A stretch of 64,000 nucleotides of DNA from Camarhynchus parvulus (Eukaryota > Chordata > Aves > Passeriformes > Thraupidae): the NCBI RefSeq assembly GCF_901933205.1, contig NC_044572.1, forward strand, positions 26,560,501 through 26,624,500, read 5' to 3'. Under the pieces are notes generated by a model, which was not told the origin of the DNA, ran no database searches, and worked only from the letters and a program-made list of their open reading frames with translations. This document shows positions 22,861 to 36,970 of this stretch, in pieces; the stretch's first letter is position 1, and each line of letters opens with the position of its first letter. The translations under genes were made by a program, and so were the position numbers.

Positions 22861-25800
22861 CTGTACTGGTTCAGTGGTCTTCTTTATCATGAGACGGTGA
22901 AAAGGGCACTATGGAGGAGAAGAAAAGATGTTTAATTCTGTTTTTCAGTAAAATATTAATGTTTGTATAGAAGTCATAGACTGCTTTAAAAAACCCAAAT
23001 GAACAAATGAAAGACAGAAAATGAATATGTTAAAGCCTGAAGAAAAAGAAATCTTGATGAAAATTAGTAGATAAAATAATAGATGAAAATGCAACATGCT
23101 TAAGACTTCCTGAACTCTCACCTGAGTCAGATATCTTGTCTCAACAGAGCTGAGGGTTTGTGAAAGAACAGAGCTTAAATACTTTCACTTCAGATGGCAA
23201 TATACAAATCTCACAAAGTATTTTATGTTCAGGATCTGGTTAGATTCTGTGGAGTTCCAAGAAGCACATTGTGTCTGCTGACACAGAATTGTATCCCCAC
23301 TAACTGCGTGACTACCATGCTATAACAGATGAACATGAAAAAGTAGTATTTTGCAGTTCTGAAAAAGCAGTAGCAGATTTCAGTGCATGGTAACAAATAA
23401 ACCAATTCAAATACACCTCATTTTTTCCTTACTCAGAAGAAGAGCATGACAGTTATATTTACCTTGCAAAATACTGTATGTTTCTTTTAGAAAGAGAAAT
23501 TCATTCCAGTTTCAATTCTGAGATGTTATTTATATACTCCTCCTCCTGCCCCCAAATATATTTTTAACCAGAACAAAACCACAGTTCAACTAAGTTTGTC
23601 AGAATATAATTCAGGCTGTCAATATGTACTATATAATTTTCTGTGTCTTGGGTTCTGGCCTTTATGCTAAGTAGGCCAGAACTGCATAAATATTTGAGTT
23701 TTTTTCTTTAAATCAATGTATTTAATATAACAAAATAAACTATATTATATCCATTTTAATTCTTGTAAAACAGAATTTTATGTATGCAATAAAGGGAAAT
23801 TTCATATATTTAAAAATCCTAATTCCACAGTTCTGTCTGACTGTGAATTCAAGAATTTGGGTGTTCCTTTCAAGGTTCAGGGTGTTCAGTGTGCCTCTGT
23901 CATCTCTGGAGTTTAACTTATGAGCTTCCAGCAAACAAACCATGATGTGTAAAACATGATTGAAAATTCATGCCTGCTCTAGGGATGAAGTTGAACATTC
24001 TATTTAATCAAAATGTATTTCATAATATACTTTATTTTTTCTAAAATACTGTTTTGAAAGGTGGAAATGAAAATGTTGAAAACTTTTAAAATTTTTATAA
24101 CCCAATGTTTAGGTTTTCATTTTAAATTTATTTTTAACCTCATAATATATTTTTTAATATAAAAATCCATATCGAAGAATTCATGCAGGAAAAAAGTAAA
24201 AGTGCAACAGCTGAAGTTCAAGAAGACATAGCTTTAGGTCAAACTGAACTACAGGAAAATGCTTTTTTCCCTGCAATGCAAATTCAGTATAAAATTTGGT
24301 GTTCTTAAAAAAATTGTTCTAGTCAGAAATTTAGTAGAAAAGATCAGGCTTTTTTCAAGGAAAAAGATTTAATTTGAACAGGATCCATTTTACCTGACAG
24401 TTTCCATCCAGAGGTGTGATACCTAGTATTAGGTAGTCATTGGTATTACCTCCAGAGTCCACAAAAAGAGATGACATTCCTCAGATGATTAATCTCTATC
24501 CTTGGGTCTCCTTTTCGCACAATTTATAAAAAAAATCATGTACTTTGATGTATGAGAAAAATAGGATTTGTTCAAAATTAATCTGCAAATTTTAAATACT
24601 TAAACTGTTTGTAAATGCAAATTTATTGTCCAAATCAATATTCTTATCCTAAAGTATATTAAAAAATCAAGCAACTGAGCTAAGTAGCAATTATTCTCAA
24701 GGTGTAGGATTAGCTTCCAATTTATTCTTGCATGATCTATAGCTATCTATTGTAGTGACTTGGTTTTGAACATCAATATGGAGAATTGAAATTTTTCCAT
24801 TATATAATAGTACAAGGAGAATCAAGTCTGAATTACACTTCAAATTAGAGTTGGTTTGCTAATTGCTATACACATGAGGACTCAATTACTGTGCTTCATT
24901 CCACATGCGTAAAGGAATATCTATAACCAGTATTTCAGGGTGAAACTCTAACAAGCCTACAGAGATATCAGTATTGTGGGGATTCCTCACCTGTTTGGGG
25001 GCTTCAGACTTTCTCTAATCAGTGTTAAGCATACAAACAGGTACTGCTGAGTTATTCCTGCAAATAACCATAAGGGCCTCAGCCTGAAAATAGCATTTCT
25101 TAACAAATCTGTATTTCTAAATTGACATTTATCAATCCTCTCTCTCCTATTTGTTCATTTCATTAGAAAAAGGGACAAATATCTTGCTGAATTTTAAGAA
25201 AGGTGATTATAAACCCAAACATTTTAATTCTCTCTGTCGTCTCATTTTCCCACAGGCCCTAAAAGAATTCTAGAACTTCTAGTCCGCCTAAAATGTCCTA
25301 TTCATTTCTTTTTCAGGTCAGTATTCACACATAGGAACTCTGAAACAGTGCCAGTGATTATGTAGCCAAGCACTTAAATTTTTCCTCAAATTATTTGTTT
25401 TGGAAGAGCCTCTGATATGGTGACATATATGGTAGTAGGGTGGATACTATGACATTGGATGTGTACTGTTGGAACAGAGTATTATTCCATTCTCTGGCAA
25501 TTTTGTACCCAAAGCAATAATACAGGGAAATTGAACCTAGTTTCTCAGCTAATTCTATCAAATTGGGAATTTTTTATTATACCCAACAGTGATCATCGGT
25601 TGCAACACTTTCAATTCAACAAATAATATTCTGAGTTAAAAATGCTAGTGAGTCTGGTTAACAACAAAAACAGAGCTAAACTGTGAGCATTAGAATTACA
25701 GATGCTCTCATTTGCACATAATCTTTGCAATACCAGCCACACTAAGTTTCATGGTAATGAACCACACTAAACAAATCTTTCAGAAATTACTTTATAGACT

Positions 25801-28555
25801 GACAACAAGACAGTGTTTACCCTGGGCTGGTGCAGATGAAAGTAAATGGGCAGTGGTCTGAAAAACAGAGAGCCAAAGTGTTCCTGCTTATCATTGTAGG
25901 GAGAATGTTGTCTACCAAATGAAAGAGTTTATGGGACATATGGAACATTACAAAGAATTTGCAATAAGTATATCATAAAGTAAATTCTTTGTTCAAAAAT
26001 ATAATTTTTTTTGTTTGAAAAATGGATGGTATTTAGATAATATAATGGATCATAATGGATCAAAATGAAACTAAACAGCCTGTATAGTTGAAATATATTC
26101 TGCTGGAGCAATTGATAAAATTTGGATAATATTATTTTTCATCTAGATTTGGAATAAAGGAAAATGAAATCTCACGCAGTAGGAAAGTATTTCCTACCCA
26201 CCTGTACTGAAAAATTATTCATTAATAATTGGTGGACAAAGTGCTACTTGAAACCTACAGCTTTAGCAAGGACAATGCTAATTCGATGTAAAATTGGGCA
26301 ACTCTACCCTGACATTACAGCTACTGATAATGTTCAGAATGGAAGCCTTGGTCAGTAGTTGCTGCAAGAAAGATGTGAGAAGGGAAGACAGTGGGAAAAT
26401 TATTTCTTGACTGGTAATTCCTATGACACATATGTTCCTGCTGCATAAGGAGGTTGTTCTATGCCTATGAATATCCAGTATTGTTTTCCTCCCTTTTGTC
26501 CAAAGGTAATTTTGAATTACGCATTCATGATTAGAGGGAAGTGAGCTCTAATCTGTATTTCCAAATTCTGCTGATCCTACAGCTAAAGTATCTGCAACAA
26601 ATTTCTTCAGCTGCAGTAATGCTGATAAAGTTAATGGTCACTTAAGCAAAAAAGAGCATTGATTGCAGAAATATAAGTGCTTCAAAGAAAAATGTGTCTT
26701 CATGAAATCAAGCCACATGTTAAGAAACTTGAAGTCATATGACTTTGTAAACAAGTGTAATAACAATGCAGAGACCCAAGCATTCTGGTTTATATTCAGT
26801 TATTGACAAGGAGTGATTGCTAATGTGTGAGGTATTTCTGAGTCTCCCAATTGTTATTGAATTTGCTGGCCCTTTGAGAACAAAAAAAAAGGAGAAATGA
26901 AATAGTCCTATGTTGCTTGATTAATGCATGTTGATCTTTTCTTAAAATGTGCTAAAATTTCAGAGATGGTGCATTCAAGCTAGGAATTCATTAGCACTAA
27001 TTTTTCCATGGCATGTGTCCAGTTTGATTTGAAATTAACCAAATTGGAATCCACTAGGTTTATGAAAAGGAGAAAAAGCATTATTTTGACAGAGTTCTCC
27101 AATTATAAGATATAGTGGCTTTAAGTATTGGAAAAAAAATCTTTTATTTCAGGAATAAAAATATTAATGAGGGTTTAATTTTATTCTACCTTCTGGGAAC
27201 TTTTTTTATGGTTGCTTTCTGTTTTCTCTCTCAAATTCCTTTTTTGTTCTTTCAACAAAATATCTACCTTTCATGCTGTATATGTGATAAATAAATTTTA
27301 ACTTTTCTCAGAGCAAAGATTAGAGATGAAAAAGACATTTATCAATTGGTTCTCAATAATTTTGCTCCAGTTTCAAATTGACATTTTAGTATACCGTCTT
27401 CAAAAATTTTCCTTCATACAGAGCAGGCTCAGAAGATGCAACAACAGCATTGCAGCTGCATTCTGTCTGGCCAGTTTTCTCAGCCTTTTCGTTATTTGTT
27501 GACTCTGTTTTGACATTATCTTCTGCTATCTCTCTGCTTAATATAGTTTTTAAATTATATTCTACTTGGCCTGTTTTTCATCTTCCTTTCACCTTTGTTT
27601 GTTGATATTTATCTGTCTTCCTTATATTAATCTTTTTAAAAAAATGTTGTGAATATTTCTTTTGTAACTTCTTAAAGATATTTAGAAACCTTAGATATTT
27701 CCTTCCATTCTCCCCCATTTTTTAATTCCAAAAATCTTAGGTAAATTTGCTATCTACTCTTGTTATTATTTATTCTGGTTTTTTTCTGCTCTTTTCTCAA
27801 TATGTTTACCAAAGTACACATTGACTCCTGATGTTACTTGTTCTTGCTATTAATTTATAAAACAAAATGATTGCATAAGATTTAAATACATGTATTTGTC
27901 AAAAAGAACAGAACAGACCTTTACTCCTTAGGAACTTTGTTTAAAGCGAAAAAGAGGTTTGTTGGTTTTTTTTTGGTAGTCATCTAATGAAAAGAAATAA
28001 AAACAAGGGAAACTTCTTCATTATTCTTCTTTATTACTATGTTGCATACTGCATTTTATATTGCCCTTAATATTACCCATCTGATGAAGAAGAAAAAGGA
28101 ATACTGACACATAAAATAGGGCTATTTTCCTTTTGCCAAATCATAGTGTGCTTCAAAGCATGTTTCTTTTTTTTTTTCTCCCCTCTGGTATAGTTCGAGT
28201 TGTCTATTATCTGGAGTTCTGCCTCTTTTCTGGACATAAACAAGTGCATCTGCTCAAAAGTCAAGTTTTGAAGCTCATCTTGCTGACCCATGTATAAGGC
28301 CTTTCATCCTGGGAGTCTCTGCTCTTGTCTGATGCATATACTCTTTTATTATTTAAAAGCTCTTGCTTTTATATACCAGCATTTTGGCTCTTTAATAAGA
28401 TGAGAATTTCTGCAATAGCAGCATGACTTTTGATGCTCCTTTCTGAATTCCTTTCAACTTATCTATATACTCCTAAGAAGCCTGCCCACAGTATTTTAGG
28501 TGCAATTTGGTATTCAAACCTCAAAGAGTGACTGTTTATGTCTTTGTCATGCTAT
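22861..28555. other. Strongly AT-rich non-coding stretch
   Basis: No gene or clear transposon. Many short A/T runs and a small duplication (ATAATGGATCA twice near 26037-26064). The segment 28290-28555, abutting the next CR1, has phrases faintly like older CR1 antisense sequence but was not firm enough to call. Confidence 0.45.
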
Positions 28556-29530
28556 AGAATCCTAGGACCATAGAGCCATGAAATCATTAGGTTGGAAAAG
28601 ACCTCCAAGATCATCAAGTCCTACCTTTGACACTAGCACTTTTAACTAAACTACAGCACTCTGTCATTATCAGTCATTTCTTGAACAGGGATGGTGACCC
28701 CACCACTACCCTGCTCAGTCCATGTTAATGTTTGAGAACCTTTGCCATGAAGAAATTCTTCCTGTTGCCCAAAGTGAACCTCCCCTGGCCCAGATTGAGG
28801 CCATTTCCTATTGTCCTGTTGCTGGTTTCCTGGGAGAAGAGGGTGACCCTCAGATAGCTACAGCCTTCTTTCAGGCAGCTGTAGAGAGCAATAATGTCTC
28901 CCCTGAGTCTCTATTCCTCCAGGCTGAACACCTGCAGCTCCCTCAGCCACTCCTTATAGGACTTACTCTCTAGACCCTTCATGTGCTCCATTTTCCTTCT
29001 CTGGGCTCTCTCCAACACCTCAGTGTTTTCCTTGTAGTGAGGGGCTCAGAACTGGACATAGGATTTGGGGTGTGGCTTCACCAGTGCTGGGTGACAATCT
29101 CTTCTCTAGTCCTGCTGGCCACGCAGTTGATGTGAGGGTGTCACTGGCCTTCTTGGCCACCTGGGCACGTGCTGCCTCATGGTTGGCAACCAGCACCCCC
29201 AGGTCCTTCTCTAGTGCAGGATCCAGCATGGACTTGATGACCTTCATACCATTAGTCTCAACCCATTGATCTCGTCTGTCCCTCTGCAGAGCCTTACTAC
29301 CTCCCAGCAGATTAACTCCTGCCCTGTTTAATAAGGGCGCTCTTCATCTCTTTATTCAGATCTTGAGTAAAGATATTAAACAGGAGCAGATCCAATGCTG
29401 AGCTCTGGGGAATACCACCAGTGATTGGACACCAACTGGATGTAGTACCATTCGCTACCACTCTGGGTCCAGCCGTCCAGCCAGCTTTTAACCCATCTGT
29501 CCCTTCAAACATTTCCCAAATCATATTGAC
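28556..29530 (-). mobile_element. CR1 LINE, antisense, internally deleted
   Basis: The plus strand carries the reverse complement of a CR1 3' end (AGGTTGGAAAAGACCTCCAAG near 28600). Reading on the minus strand, the coding relics run from SSWCPITGGIPQSSALDLLLFNIF (near 29390-29460, the RT block before the active site) to PALEKDLGVLV (near 29200) and QVAKKASDTL (near 29140). The catalytic FADD region expected between these two blocks is absent, so part of the RT has been deleted or has decayed. The 5' end is truncated near 29530. Frameshifts and stops make it inert. The plus-strand frames at 28722-28973 and 29072-29269 are antisense artefacts. Confidence 0.9.
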
Positions 29531-32500
29531 TTCTCCTTGTTGCAAATTTGCTTTAGAAACATATACATAATTTACTGTTCATCATGACTTGAAGTCTTTC
29601 ATCAGTGTTTGTTTCTAGGTTGTTCTCTCATAGAATGTTATTGCGTATTGGTCTTTTAGTTAGTTGATGCTACCTAAAACTTATTAGTCTACTCAGCCTA
29701 GGGAAAGGTGGGATATTTGGTGATGCTCCATTGAGACTGCACATTTGAGGTGGAAAGTTTTGGGAAGACATTTCCCCACATCCATCTTTTGTTGTTCTAC
29801 AGGCAGAGAACATAGGTGGATGAACAGAGGGCGATGCATGGATTTGCAGAAAAGAGAGGAGGGATATTGAATGCTCATTGCAAGAGACAAACTGTGACTG
29901 TCTCTTTTAATTTGTTACTAGATATATTGCCTGAGTGACGAGGCTGAAGAGGGTGTGTAATTATCTGTGTCTCTTCAAATGACACTATAAAATTCTAGGC
30001 TTCTTCCTATGATTTTCCTACACTTCTTACATTATATATGTTTCCCTAAACAAAGGAGTTAAATGCATGGCTCCTAAAGATTAATCTTCTCTATATTCCT
30101 TTTTTGTATGATTACTGTTAGGTTTGCTTTTTCTAATATTTTCTAATTCTCTATGGCTTAAACAATTTTTAGTGGTTCAATAGGTTTCTTAGTAGAGTCC
30201 TTGAATCCCTAGAATCTGTGTTCAAAGTCATTATTACCTACTAAATGTTCAAAGCTGTTTTATTCATTTTGTTTATCAGTATCACTTCTTTCTCCTAAAT
30301 TGAGCCTTAGGATGACATGTTCATATAATTTATTTAATCCCACTCCTTATTTATTGATGAACTAAATTTCACTTATTTTTCTTTGTCCAGTTGTCAGATC
30401 TGCAGATATCTTCCTTACTCTCTTGACCCTTGTGTTATAATATTTTTTCAATTGCCTTACATCTTACATAAACTGTTTCCAAATATATTTATTTCAGCAA
30501 ATATTTCTGGGATTTAAGCTTCTGAAATAGTGTCCTGATCAATCTATTACTGCTATGGCCTTTGAACATTGAGTTACTACTAACCATCTCAGTTATGTCA
30601 CTTTGTGCTTAGAAAAGACAGTATTTTATATTGGTTTGTTCAGGGAGAACATTGCTTAGTTTGTTAAATTGAAGCAGCTTGTGGTCAAAAAGTATTGAAT
30701 GTCACTATTTTTCACAATTTCTATTAGTTCCTTCTTGAGATAGCTAGTTTAATCCTCTCCTTTCTGGATCAAAAAATTGCCCTCTATGATGATGCATGCT
30801 TGATTAGTTTTGTTTTTATCCAACAGCTGTATCAGTACTTAATGTCCCCCATGACAGGTATGGTTTTGGGAATCATTTTGGTATCATTTTGAGAAATGAT
30901 CCAGGAATCTTTTTCAGTCAGTCTTCATGCTGCCTTGCAGGTTCTCAGCGTAGTTTCCCTTCATACTTCTTTTCAGACAGTCTTGAACAAAGCACTTTGA
31001 TAACTTTTGGTATATTTAATGATATTTTTTTGTGCATCAATTAATCTGCACACATGTTAATGTTGCAATTAATTTAAATTAGTTTAAGACAGTTTGCCAG
31101 TAGAAGTGGGGTAATCTGTCTAACTTGCTATGTAGGAAAAGCATCTAGGATACTTTCCTATCTAAAAGGATGGAGGACCTCACATGTCCATATACTCAGT
31201 AAAACATGGTATTTTCATATAAATTATTTCAAGTAATTAGGTTGTTAACTTAAGCTTCAGCAAAATATTTTGCCACTATTTTATTCACCACTTACCCCTT
31301 CCTCCAACACTTCTTTTTGTTCCAAAGTGGACATTATATACAGTGATTTTATCATGAAAGCTTTTCAGTATTACATTGTTAGGTTTCAGATACGATTCTA
31401 TTCCCAAAAAAACACTCAGGGATTTTTCTTTAATTGGTTGTATTGAAAGAACCTCTGTCTCCTCAGCTTTGATTAAAATGTAGATATGGAAGGACCAGAA
31501 GATATACTCAAATGAAATCAGTTGCTGTTCCAAAGATCCGACACTTCAGGGAAGCAAGTCAGACAAGGAATGGGAGAACAGAAGGATTATTGTCTTTTCT
31601 TTATAGATAAAGAAATGAATAATAGAGATATTAAAGTCAGAACAGAGGCTGTGTCAGGTCTGGGAACTAGTCCCAGCATACTTTCTCCATTACAAAACAA
31701 TTCTTCATTCTGAAAAAAAATTGTTTATTCTTTGGTCACTTTCTATGGAGCTGAAGGAGAAGCAGATCTGGATCAAGCTTGAGATCCAGAATCACAATGA
31801 CTTTGCTGTTTGATTTAGAGTCTAACTCCAGGGTAGGGTTTGTGCTGAAGTCTCTGGATTCTCAGAAGTGCAGTTCTTATCAGTTGGTGATCTGGAGATG
31901 CAGGGATTTTGGTTCTATATAGTTTAATTCAGGTCACATTAGTTTTTACTCATCTAACTCAAATTAATTTTAGTAAGTGTTAAATAAAAGCTACTTTGAT
32001 TTACATTTTGTTCAATATTAATTTGCATTATCTGATAATTCAGTTTTCTCCATCTTGTCTAACTTCTGGAAGTAAAGGGTGTCTTTAGGGTGTTAATGTG
32101 CAATTCTTCTGGTATAAGTGGAAAGCTGATGATCCAAAAAGGACCTACTTGTCATTGGTTATTTTTTAACAACCTGTGGATTCCAAAATCTGCTCATTTA
32201 CAACAAAGAATTTTTAGATTTGTCCTGGTCTCTTGTCACAGAGGACATTCACTGTACCAGAAGCCAGTTTCCTAATGGCTCTAAATGGAACAGTAAATGT
32301 CAACAGGCAAAAAGGCCAAAAATCAGGGACAACTGATGCACCCTATGATGTCTTTTGGGGATTAGTCATAGCAGTTCTTGGTTCTTTCTTTCCACAGGCA
32401 TTTTTGCAATAAATGGTATAAGATCTAAAAGCAAGATAAATGTTAGCTGTTCTTCTGCCTAGTCAACAAATGAGTGAAAACTGAAGAAAATAGCCCTTGA

Positions 32501-33417
32501 ATTCAAATCTTCAGTACTTTTAAGAAGCAAGTCTTACTATTTATAGTTTTAATTATATCAAATTCTATGTCTCCCACCGCTTATACAAAGAAGTATGAAA
32601 CAAATTTAAAAAGAGACCTGCAAATGCATTTTGTTATCAAAATTGTGTTCTAAATTATGTATACTTTTTTATAGAAATAGATATTGCTAGTTCTGTCATT
32701 TGTACTTTTCCCCCATATTAAAACCAAACAGAACAAAGCACAGAGAGAAAGCTCTGCAACATATTCAAAACTGAATTATTTCATTAATAATAGCCCTGTA
32801 GTTCATATATTGCTTATTTATCTTATCACTTATTCAGTAGTTACGTAGCTACCCTCCTTCCATAGCATAATATTTATAACGATTCAGGAAAATGGAACTA
32901 TCTCTTGGACCTTATGTTGTTTTTTTCAGTCCTGCCTACAGATGCTCTTTGTGCAATAGTTCCGATTGATAGTGTTAAGCACTAAAATGAATTTTGAGTG
33001 TTTCAGATTCTTAGATGGGCATTATATCTGCTTAATGTGAAATCATTTTATGAGCTGTACCACATCCTCTGTCATCAGGTGACAATTTTTCCTGTCATTG
33101 CCCTTTGCATTCTAGAGAACAAAGCTTTCCTCTACCTGTGTGCATATCTATGGGAAGCTTCTCCATGAATTAGTTTTGCATTAGTCTGCTTTGGTTGTTT
33201 TTGAATGATATTGAAAATGAGAGACTCAACTCTTCAAGGTGTTCCTTTGAGCTACACTTTCCCTTTCCTTATTGTTATAAACTGGTGTTTACATAAAACC
33301 AGAGATAGCCCTCTCGTCACGCTGAGCGTGCCAGTGTCCCCTACCCTCTGAAAACACCCTCTAAATCTGACTAAAAGAAGACCCTGAGTAATTTTTGAAG
33401 GAATCCATCAACTGAGT
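29531..33417. other. AT-rich non-coding stretch, possible unrecognisable old LINE
   Basis: No gene is supported. The T-rich plus-strand text around 30290-31010 has the feel of a very old antisense LINE, but I could not align it to a family and do not call it. Short frames (for example 31285-31533 minus) show no motif. Confidence 0.4.
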
Positions 33418-33515
33418 CATTGAATCACAGAGTATTCTAGGTTGGAGGAGACATCTGGAACTTGTCTGTGCTGACCTCCTCAAAGCAGAACTGATCTTAA
33501 ACAGAACCCTTCAGC
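33418..33515 (-). mobile_element. Short CR1 3'-end remnant
   Basis: The plus strand reads TTGAATCACAGAG ... AGGTTGGAGGAGACATCTGGA, the reverse complement of a CR1 tail and 3' UTR, followed by a weak match through the ACCTCCTCAAAGCAG segment. It fades out near 33515. Confidence 0.65.
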
Positions 33516-33612
33516 TCCTTATGTGGTAGGGTTCAAGTGTTCAATCTTTCTGTCTTTCTCTGTGTTCCTTCCCCATAAGGAAATCAAGTTTCTCACCGCT
33601 GCTTATGTGAAA

Positions 33613-33650
33613 TATCACAGAATCAAAGAATTATAGAAAGGTTTTGCCTT
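33613..33650 (-). mobile_element. Minimal CR1 tail remnant
   Basis: ATCACAGAATCAAAGAATTA followed by TAGAAAGGTTTTG matches the reverse complement of the CR1 terminal repeat and the first bases of the 3' UTR. It is a very short 5'-truncated insertion, or a piece of the remnant about 100 bp away. Confidence 0.5.
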
Positions 33651-34004
33651 ACAAAATTAAAGACAGTAGCTGGGCATGTTAAGAATAATTGGTGGCCCTG
33701 TATCTGATTTTTTTCTGGAGATCTGAACCATGAAAGACAGACTCTGTCTTTGCATGTTTTATAGCGAGCACCAAGCACCTATTGGGAACAGGAGATTTCA
33801 AACTAACTGCTGCTTTATTGATAGCACAAATACTGTCATGGCAACTAATAGCACTTGCACAGACAAGCAACCCTTTGTAGACACTCAAGCAATAGAACAA
33901 GAAAAGCTGAAAACAGTATTTCACAAGTTTCAGGCAGTGATCTATACTTGCTAGCAGTGAAGACTGAAAAAGCACTGATCAGTTTGATGTTCAGAAGGTT
34001 TACA

Positions 34005-35095
34005 ACATTGGTGGATAAGAGCAACCAACGTCATCTGCCTGGACTTGGGTAAAGCATTTGACATTGTCCTGCATGACATCCTTGTCTCTAAACTGGACAC
34101 ACATGGATTTGATGGATGGGCCACTTTGTGGAAAGGGAATTGGATGGCTGCACTCAGGGAGTTCTCGTCAGTGGCTTGATGGCTGAGTGGAGACTAGTGA
34201 GGAGTGGTGTTCCTTTGGGGTTGGTATTGGGGGGTGTTGCTATTTAACATCTTCATGGGTGTTATGGAGGGTGGGATTGAGTGCATCCTCAGCAGCTTTG
34301 CTGAAGACACAGGGGTGTGTGGTGTCATTGACATGCTGGAGGCAAGGGATCCAGAAGGACCTTCACAAGCTTGAGAGGTGAGTCAGTTCAAACCTCAGAG
34401 AATTCAGCAAAACCAAGTGCAAGGCCCTGCACATTAGTCAAGGAAGTCCCAAGCAAAAATAAAGGCTGGGCAAAGAGTGGAATTAGAGCATCCCTGAGAA
34501 GAAGGACTTGTGGGTGTCAGTTAACAAGAAGCTCAAAATGACCCACTGGTGAGCACCTGCAGCCCAGAAAGCCAAATGCGTCACGAGCTGCATCAAAAGA
34601 AGTGTGGGCAGGGTGCCAAGAGAGAATATTCCCCCTCCCTTCTACATCACTCACCTGAGATCCCACCTGAAATACTGCATCCAGCTCTGGACCCCAACAA
34701 AAAAGTATGTGGACCTGGTGGAGTGAGTCCCAAGGAGGACCATGAAGATAGTTAGAGGGCTGGCACACATAAAGGCCTTTTATAAAGGCAAGATGAGAGA
34801 ATTTTATTTGTTCAGCCTGAAGAGAAGGTTCTGAGAAGACCTCAGGGCAGCCTTCCAGTACTTAAAGGAGGCTTGCAAGAAAACCCATAAAGGGATTTTT
34901 TACAATTGCACATAATGTAAGGATGAGGAGCAAAGGCTTCAAACACAACAAGGGTATTTTTAGATTAGATATTAAGAAGAAATGCTTTATAATACACTAG
35001 AATATGTTGCCCAGAGAAGTTGTGAATGTCCCATCCCTGGATGTGTTCAAGGCCAGGTTGGGTGTTCCTTTGAGCAACCTGGTCTAGTGAAAGTT
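34005..35095 (+). mobile_element. CR1 LINE, RT and C-terminal relic
   Basis: This is a second long plus-strand CR1. Order of relics: GKAFDIVLHDI (near 34050), the block equivalent to SGVPQGS (near 34205), the active-site block (near 34290-34310, reading FAED where functional copies have FADD), then the AQKAK segment near 34560. It continues with SHLRSHLKYCIQLW (near 34650-34690) and the C-terminal LPREVV-equivalent (near 35010). It stops near 35095, just before the usual C-rich 3' UTR and tail. A TATC/TCTG-rich simple tract (35097-35160) follows directly instead. It is heavily mutated and non-functional. Confidence 0.88.
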
Positions 35096-35096
35096 G

Positions 35097-35160
35097 TTTC
35101 TGCCTATCTGTTTTTCTGTCTATCTGTTATCTATGTGTCTACTTACCTATCTACAGTTCT
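35097..35160. repeat. Imperfect TATC/TCTG-rich microsatellite
   Basis: Loosely repeated CTATCTGT / CTATCTA units follow directly on the truncated CR1. The tract occupies the place where the 3' UTR and terminal repeat should be. Confidence 0.6.
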
Positions 35161-36970
35161 ATTTGGTGTACTGATGTGCTACATGTGTTGCTGGCAAAAT
35201 GCAAAAAATTAATTCTGTTAATTAGATATAATTGCTAAGTTTTTCTTTTGCCCTAAAATCGAGTACATAACCTTTAAATAGAAAGTATGTTGCATAGTAT
35301 GAGCATGCATCTAATTATATTCTGAGAAAGGAAGTATATTCTCAGTATTGAATAGAAGTAGCTTTTAAAAAAATATTTTGGTTTGCGTATTCCATAGAAT
35401 TCAGGAGGTTGTGCAAAAAGCCTCCCACTTTACTTGGTTCCTATTTGTGCTCTGGAGCTCAAAACCAACAGGATTGCTCATGGAGAGGTAAGGATCAGAT
35501 GTGATCAGTGATCAGTCCAGGGCTTAGAGTCTGTGGCCTCCTACACAGCACCGCTTCAAGACAGCTCTGTGTCTGAGGGGCCGGCCATGGTGTGTGCCAG
35601 AGGTGAATGAGTGGTTTTGGGTAGGACAGTGCCTCTAACTCACATGTATTCCCATCAACACACTTGTTTAGCACAGGTTACAGGCTGTGAGCAGAATCCT
35701 TGCTCAAAAACCATAGGAAAAAGTAAAATGCTTCTTTTAGGAAGGGTGATTCAGATATGCCAAACAGTACATTAGTTTTGCTTCACCTAAATTCAATTAG
35801 AGACTCTGTATGAAGCTTTTAAACCTCACTGATTTTTTTACACTGAATTAAGTATAGCTAAGTGCAATAGTCCCAGTCAGGATTTTCTGTCCTGAAGACG
35901 TGATCACACAATGCTTTGTGTATCTTTTACCTGCTAGCACTCTGAATTTCTTATAGTATTATTTCTTTAATATCATTCCTTTCCTATAGATGTACAATTG
36001 AAATACATTTCTAGATTTCTTGGAACTGACATTATTCTGTCTTACATGAGCCTTTTGAGGAGGAACAATGGAAGACTGAATGTTGTCTTTTTTTTTTTTT
36101 TAATCAGATGATAAAAATGAAGCAACTGAGGATTTTACAATTTGTAAGTTGTAGCCCTTGTATAAAGCTAGAATGTTGCTGGCTGAAAGCAGATTTTCTG
36201 CTTTGACAATTCTATTTTCACTGATACCAAGTTTTTTCCTTATCTCCTTCTCTATGTATAAAAAAAGCTTTCTCTGAGGTAATTTACTCTTTCTTCCGGG
36301 AGAGGACGGGATTTCTTCATATGTGTTCAAGTGTTAATATCTTACCAGGGAAGAAAACATATGCCAACATAAAATCTCCCAATTTTTGAAATCAACTCAT
36401 GATTTTGAGGGAAAAGCTATGATTTGTGATTTTGTAAGACTGGCAGCATCAGAGAACTGGCTTTTGGCACATTCAAAGTGATAACTAGTAGAAAAGAAGA
36501 TGATTTAATCTGTAATATCTGCTATCTCTACCTCTAATATCCAGTGGTTTGATACCTGCAGTTTTCATTAAAATGTACAATTACAATTATTTTCCTTTTT
36601 TTTGTCTTTACAACGCCCGATTATAAACTTGAACATGAATTATAAACCTCTCAGATTTACTGACAGTAACATATGCTCTCTTCTGCAGTGTCTTGTGATT
36701 AGATGTTCAATCACTTGTAAATTCCTTTTTCAGTGTGGTCTATAGTTTTTAATTTCCTCTTCATAACTTCCTGTTATTTACATTGGTTTGAGAGATTTAA
36801 ATTTGAACATTGTGACAGAATACTGGACTATATTTTCAGTGGATGAAGCATAGATCAGTAAGAAAGGACAGTGTGGCTCTGAGTGACCTTGTTAGCCTTC
36901 ACATTCTGGAATCAGCCAAGGACATGGCTTTTTCTCAAAACAGAAAGGAGTTGCATAATTCTTGTACACC

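Noticed and set aside
28073..28291. 72-codon minus-strand frame (begins MGQQDELQNL)
   Set aside because: The first part looks protein-like, but it runs into a lysine-rich low-complexity stretch and has no supporting acceptor or family match.
28722..29269. Plus-strand frames of 83 and 65 codons
   Set aside because: Antisense of the minus-strand CR1.
30290..31010. Possible very old antisense LINE
   Set aside because: T-rich text with vague similarity only, no diagnostic tail or RT motif.
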